Assembly: GCF_003202695.1 (NCBI RefSeq) | Contig: NZ_QGLL01000010.1 | Location: 17,269-81,268, forward strand | DNA: 64,000 bases | Origin: Bifidobacterium asteroides | GTDB taxonomy: Bacteria; Actinomycetota; Actinomycetes; Actinomycetales; Bifidobacteriaceae | Direction: 5' to 3' | In this document: piece after piece, positions 36,841-45,315 of the stretch | Position numbering within the stretch: position 1 is the stretch's first letter | Layout of the letters: every line of letters begins with the position of its first letter | Translations under genes and position numbers: made by a program | Notes under the pieces: model-generated | What the model was told of the DNA's origin: nothing | The model's input: only the letters and a program-made list of their open reading frames with translations | Database searches by the model: none

Positions 36841-36880
36841 AAGAGCCGACCGGCCATTGATGGTCGGTCGGCTCTTTTAT
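36841..36880 (+). terminator. Strong Rho-independent terminator
   Basis: A 16-bp stem with one G-U pair and a 4-base loop, followed by TTTT. It is the last of four hairpins after tRNA-Thr. Confidence 0.8.
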
Positions 36881-37001
36881 TGCGGCCCATCGGCAACAAA
36901 TGTGGATATTTGCCCGACCTTGTTGATTGTGCGGCCTCGCTCCATGCCCGCGCCGCTAAAATTGCCTGGTACAGACAAGGCAGGAACGGGGAGGCGAGCG
37001 C

Positions 37002-38411
37002 ATGGCCAGACGCTGGACACCGCGGCGTTTCGTCGTGCTCAGAAGAATCCGCGTGGTCTCCTGTGCCCTCCTGGTTGTTCTGGCCATGGTCCTGACCTTC
37101 GGCATCACCGCGCGCAAGAGCGTGGCGCTGAGCGTCAACGGGAAGACCAAAATGGTGACCACCTACGCCTACAGCGTGGACGGTCTGCTGCGCCAGCAGG
37201 GAGTCAAGGTCAAAACCCACGACCTGGTCGATTCCACCTCCGGAGGCCAGCTGCGCAACCATGCTGCGGTCACTGTGCGCTCCGCCTATCAGACCACCAT
37301 CGTGATCCAGGGCCAGCGGGTGCCCTTCTGGACCACGGCCGCCAGCATGGACCAGCTGCTGGGATTCTTCGAGGAGAACCGCAAACAGGCCATGAAGGTC
37401 ACCGTGGATGTGGGCAACGTCTATAACCAGCTGACCGGCGGTCTGGTCATCAACCAGGCGGGGCCGGTCACGGTCGTAGCCGACGGGAAGACCTCGGTGG
37501 CCCCTGATGGCAAGCTCCCAGCCGCCTCCATTTTGGATTCCAAGGGCATCGTGCTGGGCAAGGAGGACCGGGTCAGCGTGGAGCATGACCAGGGCGCCAC
37601 TGTGCTGCGGGTCCAACGGGTCACCCACGGCAACACCCAAAGGACGATCCCCATATCCTTCTCCACGAGGACCGTGGTCGACCCGAGCCTGGCGCCCGGT
37701 CAGACCCAGGTGCGGCAGGCGGGCGTAGCCGGTCAACGCCTGCAGACCATCCAGGTCACCTACGTGGATGGACAGGCTGAATCAGAGCAGGTGGTCAAAG
37801 AGGAGACCGTAGCCATGCCAGTGGATCAGGTAGTGGCCGTCGGTCCCGACAAGCCAAAGGAGGGACAGAACAGCGGACAGCAGTCCCAGGACACAGAGAA
37901 GAACTCCCAGCAGGCGCAGGAGACCCCCTCTCAGAGCCCTTCGTCCAGCCAGGATTCGCAGTCGCCATCGACACCAGCCCCTACGCCAGCACAGACCGCT
38001 CAGCCGAAGCCGCCAAGCACACCAGCTCCAACTAAGCCCGATAACAATCCAGCTCCGTCGCCAGCGCCAAGTCCATCTCCTGGCGGTCTTTGGCATGCGG
38101 AACCTGGTGTAGCCCAGGCCTACGCCGGGGGCGCCGCCGCCCAGCGCGGATGGACAGGTTCGCAATTCGATGATCTAGTGGCACTCTGGACCAAGGAGTC
38201 AAACTGGCTCTGGCATGCCCAGAACCCCAATTCGCCCGCCTACGGCATTCCCCAGGCTAACCCTGGCTCCAGGATGGCGCTATTCGGAGCCAACTGGCGT
38301 GACGATGCTGCTGTCCAGATTGATTGGGGACTCGACTACATCAGCAAATCATATGGGGATCCCAGCACGGCCTGGCGCCTCTGGAACGGACGTCATCCAC
38401 ACTGGTACTGA
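37002..38411 (+). CDS. RpfB-like cell-wall protein (DUF348, G5, lysozyme-like)
   Basis: A 469-residue exported protein. A basic N-terminus and signal anchor (about 14-36) lead into DUF348/ubiquitin-like modules (about 38-205, with VTTYAYSVDGLLRQQGV), a G5 domain (about 205-275, TVVDPSLAPGQTQVRQAG and QTIQVTYVDGQ), a Pro/Ser/Gln-rich spacer (about 280-365) and a C-terminal transglycosylase-like domain with a candidate catalytic Glu in LWTKESNWLW. The layout matches RpfB and related muralytic resuscitation-promoting factors. Ribosome site GGGGAGGCG. As in most actinobacteria it lies directly before ksgA and ispE. Confidence 0.87.
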   Translation: MARRWTPRRFVVLRRIRVVSCALLVVLAMVLTFGITARKSVALSVNGKTKMVTTYAYSVDGLLRQQGVKVKTHDLVDSTSGGQLRNHAAVTVRSAYQTTIVIQGQRVPFWTTAASMDQLLGFFEENRKQAMKVTVDVGNVYNQLTGGLVINQAGPVTVVADGKTSVAPDGKLPAASILDSKGIVLGKEDRVSVEHDQGATVLRVQRVTHGNTQRTIPISFSTRTVVDPSLAPGQTQVRQAGVAGQRLQTIQVTYVDGQAESEQVVKEETVAMPVDQVVAVGPDKPKEGQNSGQQSQDTEKNSQQAQETPSQSPSSSQDSQSPSTPAPTPAQTAQPKPPSTPAPTKPDNNPAPSPAPSPSPGGLWHAEPGVAQAYAGGAAAQRGWTGSQFDDLVALWTKESNWLWHAQNPNSPAYGIPQANPGSRMALFGANWRDDAAVQIDWGLDYISKSYGDPSTAWRLWNGRHPHWY

Positions 38412-38443
38412 CTCCTTACCACATCCACGAGCAACGAACCAAC

Positions 38444-39325
38444 ATGAACACTAAAATCGAAAGCGACAGTCTTCTAGGTGCCGCTGACATCCGACGCATC
38501 GCCGACCAGATCGACATCCACCCCACCAAACGACTGGGGCAGAACTTCGTCATCGATCCAGGAACCGTCCGCAGGATCGTGCGTTTGGCCGGGGTGGCAT
38601 CCGGCCAGCCTGTTCTGGAGGTGGGTCCTGGTCTTGGATCCCTGACCCTCGGTCTGCTGGAGGCGGGCTGCCTGGTGACCGCCGACGAGATCGATCCCGT
38701 CCTGGCCCGGCAGCTGCCGCAGACCGTCCGCGAGCGCATGCCGGAGAGCCTGGACCGACTGACTGTAATCAACCGGGATGCCCTGACCCTGACCCCTCAG
38801 CTGGCAGGCGCCGCAGGCACGACCGCCGACCTGACTATGGTGGCCAACCTGCCCTACAACGTAGCCACTCCAATCATTCTGACCCTTCTGGCCCGGTTCG
38901 CCAATCTGAGCCGGTTCCTGGTCATGGTCCAGAAGGAGGTGGCGGATCGGCTGACGGCCACCCCGGGATCCAAGGTCTACGGCGCCCCCAGCCTGAAGCT
39001 GGCCTGGTACGGCCATGCCTCCCAGGCGGGTAGAATCGGGCGCCATGTCTTCTGGCCAGCCCCCAATGTGGACTCAGCCCTAGTCTCCTTCACCCGGGAC
39101 AAGGATGGGCGCGAGCACAGCGACGAGGGGACGAGGGCCCGGGTCTTCTCCCTGATCGATGCAGCCTTCGGACAGCGCCGCAAGACCCTGCACGCTGCTC
39201 TGAAGGGGCTGGTGACCGCCGAAGCCTTCCAGGCTGCAGGCATTGACCCCGCACGCCGGGGGGAAACCATGACCATCGAGGAGTTCGTAGCCCTGGAGCA
39301 AGCCCGCCGCGAGGTAACCGCGTGA
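38444..39325 (+). CDS. rsmA: 16S rRNA dimethyladenosine transferase
   Basis: A 293-residue KsgA/RsmA enzyme that dimethylates two adjacent adenosines in the 3' hairpin of 16S rRNA. N-terminal KRLGQNFVIDPGTVRRIV, SAM motif LEVGPGLGSLTLGLLEAG and the catalytic NLPYNVATPI are clear. The frame opens at 38324, inside the preceding gene, but ATG 38444 gives the usual N-terminus; its ribosome site is weak. The stop overlaps the ispE start by four bases. Confidence 0.95.
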   Translation: MNTKIESDSLLGAADIRRIADQIDIHPTKRLGQNFVIDPGTVRRIVRLAGVASGQPVLEVGPGLGSLTLGLLEAGCLVTADEIDPVLARQLPQTVRERMPESLDRLTVINRDALTLTPQLAGAAGTTADLTMVANLPYNVATPIILTLLARFANLSRFLVMVQKEVADRLTATPGSKVYGAPSLKLAWYGHASQAGRIGRHVFWPAPNVDSALVSFTRDKDGREHSDEGTRARVFSLIDAAFGQRRKTLHAALKGLVTAEAFQAAGIDPARRGETMTIEEFVALEQARREVTA

Positions 39326-40242
39326 ACCCTGCAGCCGAAAGGGACGGCATTGTCCTCTCCTGTCCCGCCAAGATCAATCTGAAGCTTCGTGTGGGACCAA
39401 GCCGAACCGACCTCGGAGGACGACACCGTCTTGACACCATTTACAGCGCCGTGGGGATCTGGGACCAGGTGGAACTGCGCCGGAGAGAGCCTGGCAGCGG
39501 CTTCCACCTGAGCTTGGAGGGCGATCACTTGGGCGACCTGGACCGCCGTGATGCTGATCCACGCGCCAACCTGGCCGTCAGGGCCCTCCTGGCCATGGCC
39601 CAGGCCACTGGGCATCAGCCTGATGTGGCCATTCACATCGTCAAACGGATACCTGTAGGCGCCGGGCTGGCTGGAGGATCCACGGATGCAGCCGGAACCA
39701 TGCTGGGCCTGAACCAGCTCTGGAATCTAGGGATGGCTGCCGCCGAGCTGGATCGAATCGCTGCCGGTCTGGGCGCAGACCTGCCCTTCTGCCTGCATGG
39801 AGGGCTCAGCGAGGGCACAGGCTTCGGCCAGATTCTGGAGCCCCTGGATCTGGATGGTTCAAAGGCCCAGCAGCTGTCACGGGCTGGGCTGACCGGGCAT
39901 CTCCTGATCGGGGCCTACGAGGATCAGCTAAGCACAGCCCAGGTCTACAAGGCCTACGACCTGATCGGACCCGGCCCCCACGACCTGAACGACCTGCAGG
40001 AGACCGCCTGCACACTGCACCCGCGCTCGCGCCAGGCCTTGGACCTTGCCCGGCGGGCAGGCACCGGACCGGCCTTCGTCTCTGGATCGGGCCCCTCAGT
40101 GGTGGTCATGGCCCCTCGCCCCGAGCAGGCAATCGCACTGATAAGGCTCTGGCGGGAGCAGAATGCCGTGGACAGAATAATCGAGGCTGACTCTCCTGTC
40201 CTGCCTGGAATGGTCCCCCTGCGAGTCACCCATGAACAGTAG
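39322..40242 (+). CDS. ispE: 4-diphosphocytidyl-2-C-methyl-D-erythritol kinase
   Basis: A 306-residue GHMP kinase of the MEP isoprenoid pathway, phosphorylating CDP-methylerythritol. CPAKINLKLRVG at the N-terminus and the ATP loop IPVGAGLAGGSTDAAGT are diagnostic; FVSGSGPSVVV is the third GHMP motif. It starts with GTG overlapping the ksgA stop (GTGA), so translation is coupled. The pathway supplies undecaprenyl phosphate for the cell wall, in keeping with the neighbours. Confidence 0.95.
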   Translation: MNPAAERDGIVLSCPAKINLKLRVGPSRTDLGGRHRLDTIYSAVGIWDQVELRRREPGSGFHLSLEGDHLGDLDRRDADPRANLAVRALLAMAQATGHQPDVAIHIVKRIPVGAGLAGGSTDAAGTMLGLNQLWNLGMAAAELDRIAAGLGADLPFCLHGGLSEGTGFGQILEPLDLDGSKAQQLSRAGLTGHLLIGAYEDQLSTAQVYKAYDLIGPGPHDLNDLQETACTLHPRSRQALDLARRAGTGPAFVSGSGPSVVVMAPRPEQAIALIRLWREQNAVDRIIEADSPVLPGMVPLRVTHEQ

Positions 40243-40252
40243 AGTAGGCAAC

Positions 40253-40864
40253 ATGACGAATCCCGAACCACTCGACGAACGCGAGGCCCGCAGGCAGTTC
40301 GTACGACGGCGGCAGAAGATGGTCTTCACCATAGTCGTCAGTGCTCTGGTGGCCATCCTGGTCATATGCAGTCTGATCATCTTCGGGTCCATCGGGCATA
40401 CCGCCAAACACGCCACCATCGCCAAGCCCAACTATGGGGTTGCCGTGCCCTGCCCGCCTGACAAGTCCAAGCTGGTCAACCACCCCGACATCCGTGTACG
40501 GGTGCTCAACGGAACCAACAAGTCCGGTCTGGCCACTGCCCTGGCATCGGCCCTGCGCAACCGGGGATTCAACATGCAGGATGTGGCGGACTATCCAGGC
40601 AAGACCGAAACAGCCCGCACCCAGATACGCTTCGGGGCTTCGGCCATCGACCGCGGCTACACGGTGGGATCCCAATTCAACGATGCCATCCTGATCATGG
40701 ACGACCGCAGCGACGATCTGATCGATGTGGTCATCGGGGCCACCTTTACCGACCTCAACGATGAGGACAGCACCTCTGTAGTAGGCCGCAAAATCGAAGC
40801 CATCAAGGGCTGCCGGGCCGACCCCTCCTCCATCAAGAACCTGCCCAAGGCCCCCAAGGCCTGA
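40253..40864 (+). CDS. LytR_C-domain membrane protein
   Basis: A 203-residue protein with a charged N-terminus, one membrane helix (about 27-48) and an extracytoplasmic LytR C-terminal domain, recognisable by IRVRVLNGTNKSGLATALA and VADYPGKTETARTQIRF. Domain function is unknown; it often accompanies cell-wall polymer ligases, but here the catalytic LCP part is absent. ATG 40253 is preferred to 40232, which lies inside ispE; the gap to the ispE stop is 10 bp, so it belongs to the same operon. Confidence 0.8.
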   Translation: MTNPEPLDEREARRQFVRRRQKMVFTIVVSALVAILVICSLIIFGSIGHTAKHATIAKPNYGVAVPCPPDKSKLVNHPDIRVRVLNGTNKSGLATALASALRNRGFNMQDVADYPGKTETARTQIRFGASAIDRGYTVGSQFNDAILIMDDRSDDLIDVVIGATFTDLNDEDSTSVVGRKIEAIKGCRADPSSIKNLPKAPKA

Positions 40865-40930
40865 TGCTGCCGATCCTGCATATTGCCGGATCTTCCAACC
40901 AAGGGCACCCAGAAAAGGTTTGCCCCTGGA

Positions 40931-42355
40931 TCAGGCTTGGTCGGCGCCTTCTCTTTGCCACCAATCCTGCAGCTCCTGCTCGGCTGTCTGCTGATCGACC
41001 GGGCCCTGATCCAGACGGTAGTCCAGCATGTGCCGATAGGCGCGCCCCACCTGCGGTCCAGGCTTAAGGTCCAGAATCTGCATGATCTGTCGTCCATCCA
41101 AGTCGGGCCGAATGGCATCCAGATCCTCCTGCCGACGCAATTGAGCCACCCTGTCCTCCAGCTCGTCCATGGCGGACGAGAAGATCTGAGCCTTGCGTTT
41201 GTTGCGAGTGGTCGCGTCAGCCCTGGTCAGGCGATTGAGCCGCTCATAAAGCGGACCGGTCTCCCGGGCGTAACGGCGTACAGCCGCATCGGTCCACCGC
41301 TCGTCCACGTAGCCATGGAAACGCAGGTGCATGGAGATCAGGTCGCAGACATCGGCGATCAGGCGATGGTCGAAGTGCAGAGCCTTGAGGCGCTTGCGGG
41401 CCAGCCGGGCTCCGACTGCATCATGATGATGGAAGCTGACCTTGCCACCGGGCTCAAAGCGTCTGGTGGCGGGCTTGCCGATATCATGCAGCAAGGCGGC
41501 CAGGCGCAGGGTCAGATCCGGGGCAGGCACAGGTCCGTCAGGTCCCGTCTCCAGAGCAGTGGCCCGATCCACTACCATCAGAGTGTGCTCGAAGACGTCC
41601 TTGTGCCGGTGATGCTCGTCTATCTCCAGCTGAAGGGCGGGGACCTCGGGCAGAACGATGTCGGCTAGACCAGACTGCGTCAGAGCCTCGATGCCCTGGA
41701 CGGGGTGATCGGCCAGCATGAGCTTGGTCAGCTCATCGCGAATCCGCTCGGCCGAGACGATGCTGATGCGTTCGGCCATGCGGGTGATGGCCTCTGCGGT
41801 CTCCGGGGCAATGGTGAATCCCAGCTGAGCCACGAACCGCACGGCCCGCATCATCCGCAGGGGGTCGTCGTCGAAGGACTGGCGGGGATCTACCGGGGTC
41901 CGTAGCACCTGCTTGGCCAGGTCGTTGACCCCGCGGTAGGGGTCTACAAAGACCAGATCAGGCACTCTCAGAGCCATGGCGTTGACGGTGAAGTCGCGCC
42001 GTGAAAGGTCGCCCTCAAGACTGTCCCCATAATCCACATCGGGCTTGCGAGAATCAGGATCGTAGGTGTCTCGCCGGTAGGTGGTCACCTCCACCTTGAC
42101 CTCGGTTCCGTCAGGACGCCGCCGAAGTGCGCCCAGAGTGCCGAATTTGCGCCCCATGTCCCAGAACCCCGACCCCCAGTGACGCAGGATGGGCTCGAAC
42201 TGCTCGGGCCGGGCCGAGGTGCAGAAGTCCAGGTCGTGGGAGGGCCGGTGCAGGAGCAGATCACGTACAGGACCTCCTACCAACGCCAGTTCATATCCCT
42301 GCTCGGCGAAGAGGCGCCCGAGCTCAATGGCCTCCGGCCAGACTTGGAAATCCAC
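40931..42355 (-). CDS. CCA tRNA nucleotidyltransferase with HD domain
   Basis: A 474-residue enzyme that adds or repairs the 3' CCA of tRNAs. The N-terminal polymerase head contains LALVGGPVRDLLL and the metal-binding DLDFCTSA, followed by RRDFTVNAMAL and the PRQSFDDDPLRMMRAVRF nucleotide-binding segment; the HD domain (H..HD..D) is in HHRHKDVFEHTLMV and LAALLHDIGKPATRRF. The GTG start at 42355 has GGAAAGGG upstream. It is divergent from the Nudix gene (82 bp apart), as in other actinobacterial origin regions. It matches the protein often called PcnA/PcnB in mycobacteria. Confidence 0.93.
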   Translation of the reverse strand: MDFQVWPEAIELGRLFAEQGYELALVGGPVRDLLLHRPSHDLDFCTSARPEQFEPILRHWGSGFWDMGRKFGTLGALRRRPDGTEVKVEVTTYRRDTYDPDSRKPDVDYGDSLEGDLSRRDFTVNAMALRVPDLVFVDPYRGVNDLAKQVLRTPVDPRQSFDDDPLRMMRAVRFVAQLGFTIAPETAEAITRMAERISIVSAERIRDELTKLMLADHPVQGIEALTQSGLADIVLPEVPALQLEIDEHHRHKDVFEHTLMVVDRATALETGPDGPVPAPDLTLRLAALLHDIGKPATRRFEPGGKVSFHHHDAVGARLARKRLKALHFDHRLIADVCDLISMHLRFHGYVDERWTDAAVRRYARETGPLYERLNRLTRADATTRNKRKAQIFSSAMDELEDRVAQLRRQEDLDAIRPDLDGRQIMQILDLKPGPQVGRAYRHMLDYRLDQGPVDQQTAEQELQDWWQREGADQA

Positions 42356-42436
42356 GCTTACCCTTTCCTATGGAGTTGATGCGCCTACTAGCATACCGTT
42401 ACCCCACCTGCACATTACCTTACGTAAAGTTGGAGT

Positions 42437-43105
42437 ATGATTACGCCCGCGGACATGGCGCGCATGCTTGCACATAGTGCCGACTCTGCGGGCACTCATG
42501 CCCGCGGCCAGCAGAGACGAGGCCATCTTGTGGAGACCGTAAGCGAACGTCTGGATCCGCAGGTCCGCGAGCGCATACAGGCCGAGGATGACGCCCCTAC
42601 GCCTGCCCTCATGCCCCGGCACAAGCACGCTTCCGGTCCTTCCACCTTTGCCTCCCTGGATGCCCAGGAGCTGCCCGTGGTGCGTGAGTATTCAGCGGGC
42701 GGATTGATCTTTGACCGGCACGACCGAGTAGCCATCATCGCCCGGCACTCCCGCTCGGGACACCTGGAATGGTGCCTGCCCAAGGGGCATATCGAGAAGG
42801 GGGAAACACCCGAGCAGACGGCCGTACGCGAAGTCCACGAGGAGACGGGGATACTGGGTAGGGTGACCGATTCCATCGCCACCATCGACTACTGGTTTAC
42901 CGGGACCAATCAGCGGGTCCACAAGCTTGTTCATCATTTCGTCCTGCGAATGATAGGCGGATCCCTGAGTGTGGAAGGCGATCCCGACCATGAGGCCGAG
43001 GATGCCATCTGGGTGGACTTCTCCGACCTGACCTCAGTGCTCAGTTACCCCAATGAGCGTAAGATAGCCTGGCTCTACGCAAGGAAGTACAAAAAACAGC
43101 CATGA
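42437..43105 (+). CDS. Nudix hydrolase
   Basis: A 222-residue hydrolase with a polar ~75-residue N-terminal extension and a Nudix fold containing the complete box GHIEKGETPEQTAVREVHEE plus TGI. Family members hydrolyse nucleoside diphosphate derivatives; the substrate is unknown. The position next to the CCA enzyme and murJ equals that of mutT4 in mycobacteria. The stop overlaps the next start by four bases (ATGA), indicating coupled translation. Confidence 0.9.
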   Translation: MITPADMARMLAHSADSAGTHARGQQRRGHLVETVSERLDPQVRERIQAEDDAPTPALMPRHKHASGPSTFASLDAQELPVVREYSAGGLIFDRHDRVAIIARHSRSGHLEWCLPKGHIEKGETPEQTAVREVHEETGILGRVTDSIATIDYWFTGTNQRVHKLVHHFVLRMIGGSLSVEGDPDHEAEDAIWVDFSDLTSVLSYPNERKIAWLYARKYKKQP

Positions 43106-45315
43106 TCCAGACCCCTCTGCGCCCGAGCGGGCGCATCAGCCAGCACACTCATGCCTTCGGACGATGGTCCCGGTGGACTCGAGTCCTACCGGCAATCGTC
43201 CTCCTGCTGGCCCTGGTGATGGCTCTCTGGCACCCGACACCAGCCCTGGCTGTCGCTAATCGCCAAAACTCGGCTGAGGTGGCCCTGCGCTGGTCGACGC
43301 CAGTGGTGAGCAACAAGTCCGGCTACTCACTGCGCGCCACGGTGACCAACACCGCGAACCGGCCCATGGAAAATGCCCGTCTGACCGTGTCCACCAGCGC
43401 CCTTTACTCCTTCAGCTCCCGGGCCGATATGCAGGCCTGGTCCGAAGCCCACGCCCGCATCCCGACCCCGGACGTGCTGGGTACGCAGACAGTACCGACG
43501 ATCCCGGCTGGGCAGAGCATCGAGGTTTCTGTCAACGTGCCCGCTGATCAAGACGCGCTCAAGAAGATGACCAGCTGGGGGCCCAAGCCCGTCCGGCTGT
43601 CCCTGAGCGACGATCAGGACCGAGTCCTGGGCGACGTCTTCACCTTTTTGACCCGAACCTGGGATGGCCTGCCCACCGCAGGCACCCCCGCCCTGTCCCT
43701 GACCATGGTCATGCCCCTGACCTCCTCGGACTGGAACATTGACGATAAGGCCATGACGGCGCTGATGACCCAGTCCGGCTCCGAATCCGAGCCAGGTTCG
43801 GGAAACGATAAAAACCAGGGCGTGACACTGACACGCCAGGGAATCCGACGTCAGGAGGATCAGAGCCAGCTGTTGACCAAGCACGGGTCCCTGCAGGCCC
43901 TGGGCGATCCGGTCTACCTGTCCACCTTTGCCAACCGTCCGCGGATTCAGGGGCTGATCCAGCCAGCCAACTTCGACATCACCGGGTACACCTCCCAGAA
44001 TCAGGATCGCTATCCCAAGGCTGGGGTCACGCCAGAGTCCTGGAGCGCCCAGACCGCAGCCAAACTCTATCCTGACGCCACGCCTGGCGCATACGCTTGG
44101 CAGGGTATACAGGAGTGGACCATGGAGTCCATCACTACAGCCCGCCGTGCTGGCTACCAGACGATCATCGCCCCCCAGGGCTTCGAGGCCGGCGCCGGCA
44201 CCTCCGCTCACACCGGCAAGTACACCATCGAGACCAAAGCGGGAAAAGTAACCGTCCTGTCGGCCCAACGCGAGCTCAGCAATCTGGCCAGAGGCCACCC
44301 CAGCTCCACACGTGCCACCGGAGAGCAGACCCCAGCGGGGCAGACGGCCCGCTTCATCGCTCAGAGCGCCTTCTATCAGATGGAACAGCCCTACGCCGAA
44401 CGCTCCCTCCTAGTCTGCTTCGACGCTGACCAGGACACCCAGCAGGCGGATCGGATCATGACCGAGCTGGAGCGCGCCCCATGGATCAGCCTGGAGTCCA
44501 TGAACAACCTGATGCAGGCGCCCGACTTCACTGGCGGGTCGTCAGGGCTGCTCAAAGCCCTGGAACTCGGCAGTGACAGCGACAACGCCAGACATGGCGA
44601 TGGCTCGACAGGCACCTTGGACTCCCTGATCGCCAGCCGGGGCGACATCGACCGGTTCGCCACCTCCATCCTTGCTGACGGAAGGCAGGAGTCCCAACCC
44701 ACCGCCAGTGCCACAGCAGGCAAGACCGACAGCCAGGCCCTGGCCCGCCAGGATGCTGACGCCACCGCCCGCCAGCCCAAGGATCCGCATCAGTGGCTGA
44801 ACCAGCTGACCGCCGCCCACGACGACCTGGCTCTGAAGTCACTGGGCGGAACCGCAGCAGCAGCCGGTTTGGCAGATCAGGCCGAGGCCATATCCCACCG
44901 ACTCCTGGACGGGGTCAGCATCACGCCCAGCGAGTCTCTGAACGTCGTCAGTGAGACGGCATCCATGCCCGTGACCGTCAGCAACAGCCACCCCTACCCT
45001 GTTCACGCCCGCATCAGCGCCCGAACCGACTCCATGGAGATCGTCACCTCGCGTATGGCGGAGGCGGTCATTCCCGCCCGGTCAGAAGCCCAGGTGACTT
45101 TCAAGGTCAGGGTGGCAGCAGCCGGCAGAGCCAATGTGGATATCGGCCTGCTGGACAGCCAGGGCCGACCCTTCGGCCAGGTGCGCCGGGCTCAGATCAC
45201 CAGCAATCTAAGGCTGAGCGACATGAGCGGTCTGATTATCATTGTCATCGCCGTGCTCCTAGGACTCCTGGGGCTCTGGCGGCAGTTCCACCGTACGAAG
45301 GACCCGGACGAATGA
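43102..45315 (+). CDS. DUF6049-like exported membrane protein
   Basis: A 737-residue protein with an N-terminal signal anchor (about 30-50, LPAIVLLLALVMALWHPTPALA), a large extracytoplasmic region with beta-rich start and end, an Ala/Gln-rich spacer (about 530-580) and a C-terminal helix (about 712-730) before a basic tail. Its conserved place directly before murJ and overlapping genes on both sides (ATGA at each junction) point to a role in peptidoglycan precursor export or envelope assembly. No catalytic motif is recognised. It corresponds by position to Rv3909 of M. tuberculosis. Confidence 0.82.
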   Translation: MIQTPLRPSGRISQHTHAFGRWSRWTRVLPAIVLLLALVMALWHPTPALAVANRQNSAEVALRWSTPVVSNKSGYSLRATVTNTANRPMENARLTVSTSALYSFSSRADMQAWSEAHARIPTPDVLGTQTVPTIPAGQSIEVSVNVPADQDALKKMTSWGPKPVRLSLSDDQDRVLGDVFTFLTRTWDGLPTAGTPALSLTMVMPLTSSDWNIDDKAMTALMTQSGSESEPGSGNDKNQGVTLTRQGIRRQEDQSQLLTKHGSLQALGDPVYLSTFANRPRIQGLIQPANFDITGYTSQNQDRYPKAGVTPESWSAQTAAKLYPDATPGAYAWQGIQEWTMESITTARRAGYQTIIAPQGFEAGAGTSAHTGKYTIETKAGKVTVLSAQRELSNLARGHPSSTRATGEQTPAGQTARFIAQSAFYQMEQPYAERSLLVCFDADQDTQQADRIMTELERAPWISLESMNNLMQAPDFTGGSSGLLKALELGSDSDNARHGDGSTGTLDSLIASRGDIDRFATSILADGRQESQPTASATAGKTDSQALARQDADATARQPKDPHQWLNQLTAAHDDLALKSLGGTAAAAGLADQAEAISHRLLDGVSITPSESLNVVSETASMPVTVSNSHPYPVHARISARTDSMEIVTSRMAEAVIPARSEAQVTFKVRVAAAGRANVDIGLLDSQGRPFGQVRRAQITSNLRLSDMSGLIIIVIAVLLGLLGLWRQFHRTKDPDE

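Larger units (their letters stand above)
36642..36880 (+). ncRNA. Candidate small RNA: four consecutive hairpins ending in a terminator
   Basis: Between tRNA-Thr and the RpfB-like gene, a perfect TATAAT (36642-36647) is followed by two tandem copies of a 12-bp unit (36655-36678) and then four hairpins: 36708-36714/36722-36728; 36731-36740/36757-36766 (perfect 10 bp, loop rich in C); 36771-36780/36795-36804 (perfect 10 bp, loop with CCCC); and a 16-bp stem 36841-36856/36861-36876 followed by TTTT. Two neighbouring stems with C-rich loops before a terminator resemble the layout of actinobacterial 6C RNA, though the loops lack a run of six C. No ORF fits. It could instead be a leader of the downstream gene, but the terminator lies 125 bp before its start. 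Confidence 0.5.

Noticed and set aside
36655..36880. c-di-AMP (ydaO) riboswitch before the RpfB-like gene
   Set aside because: Rpf genes of other actinobacteria carry this riboswitch, so I looked for it, but its conserved core sequences are not present and the last hairpin terminates 125 bp before the gene.
36519..37736. 405-residue minus-strand frame over tRNA-Thr and the RpfB-like gene
   Set aside because: It is antisense to a tRNA and a real gene; its C-terminal VRVELTTCRLQGG piece is the well-known artefact of antisense tRNA translation.
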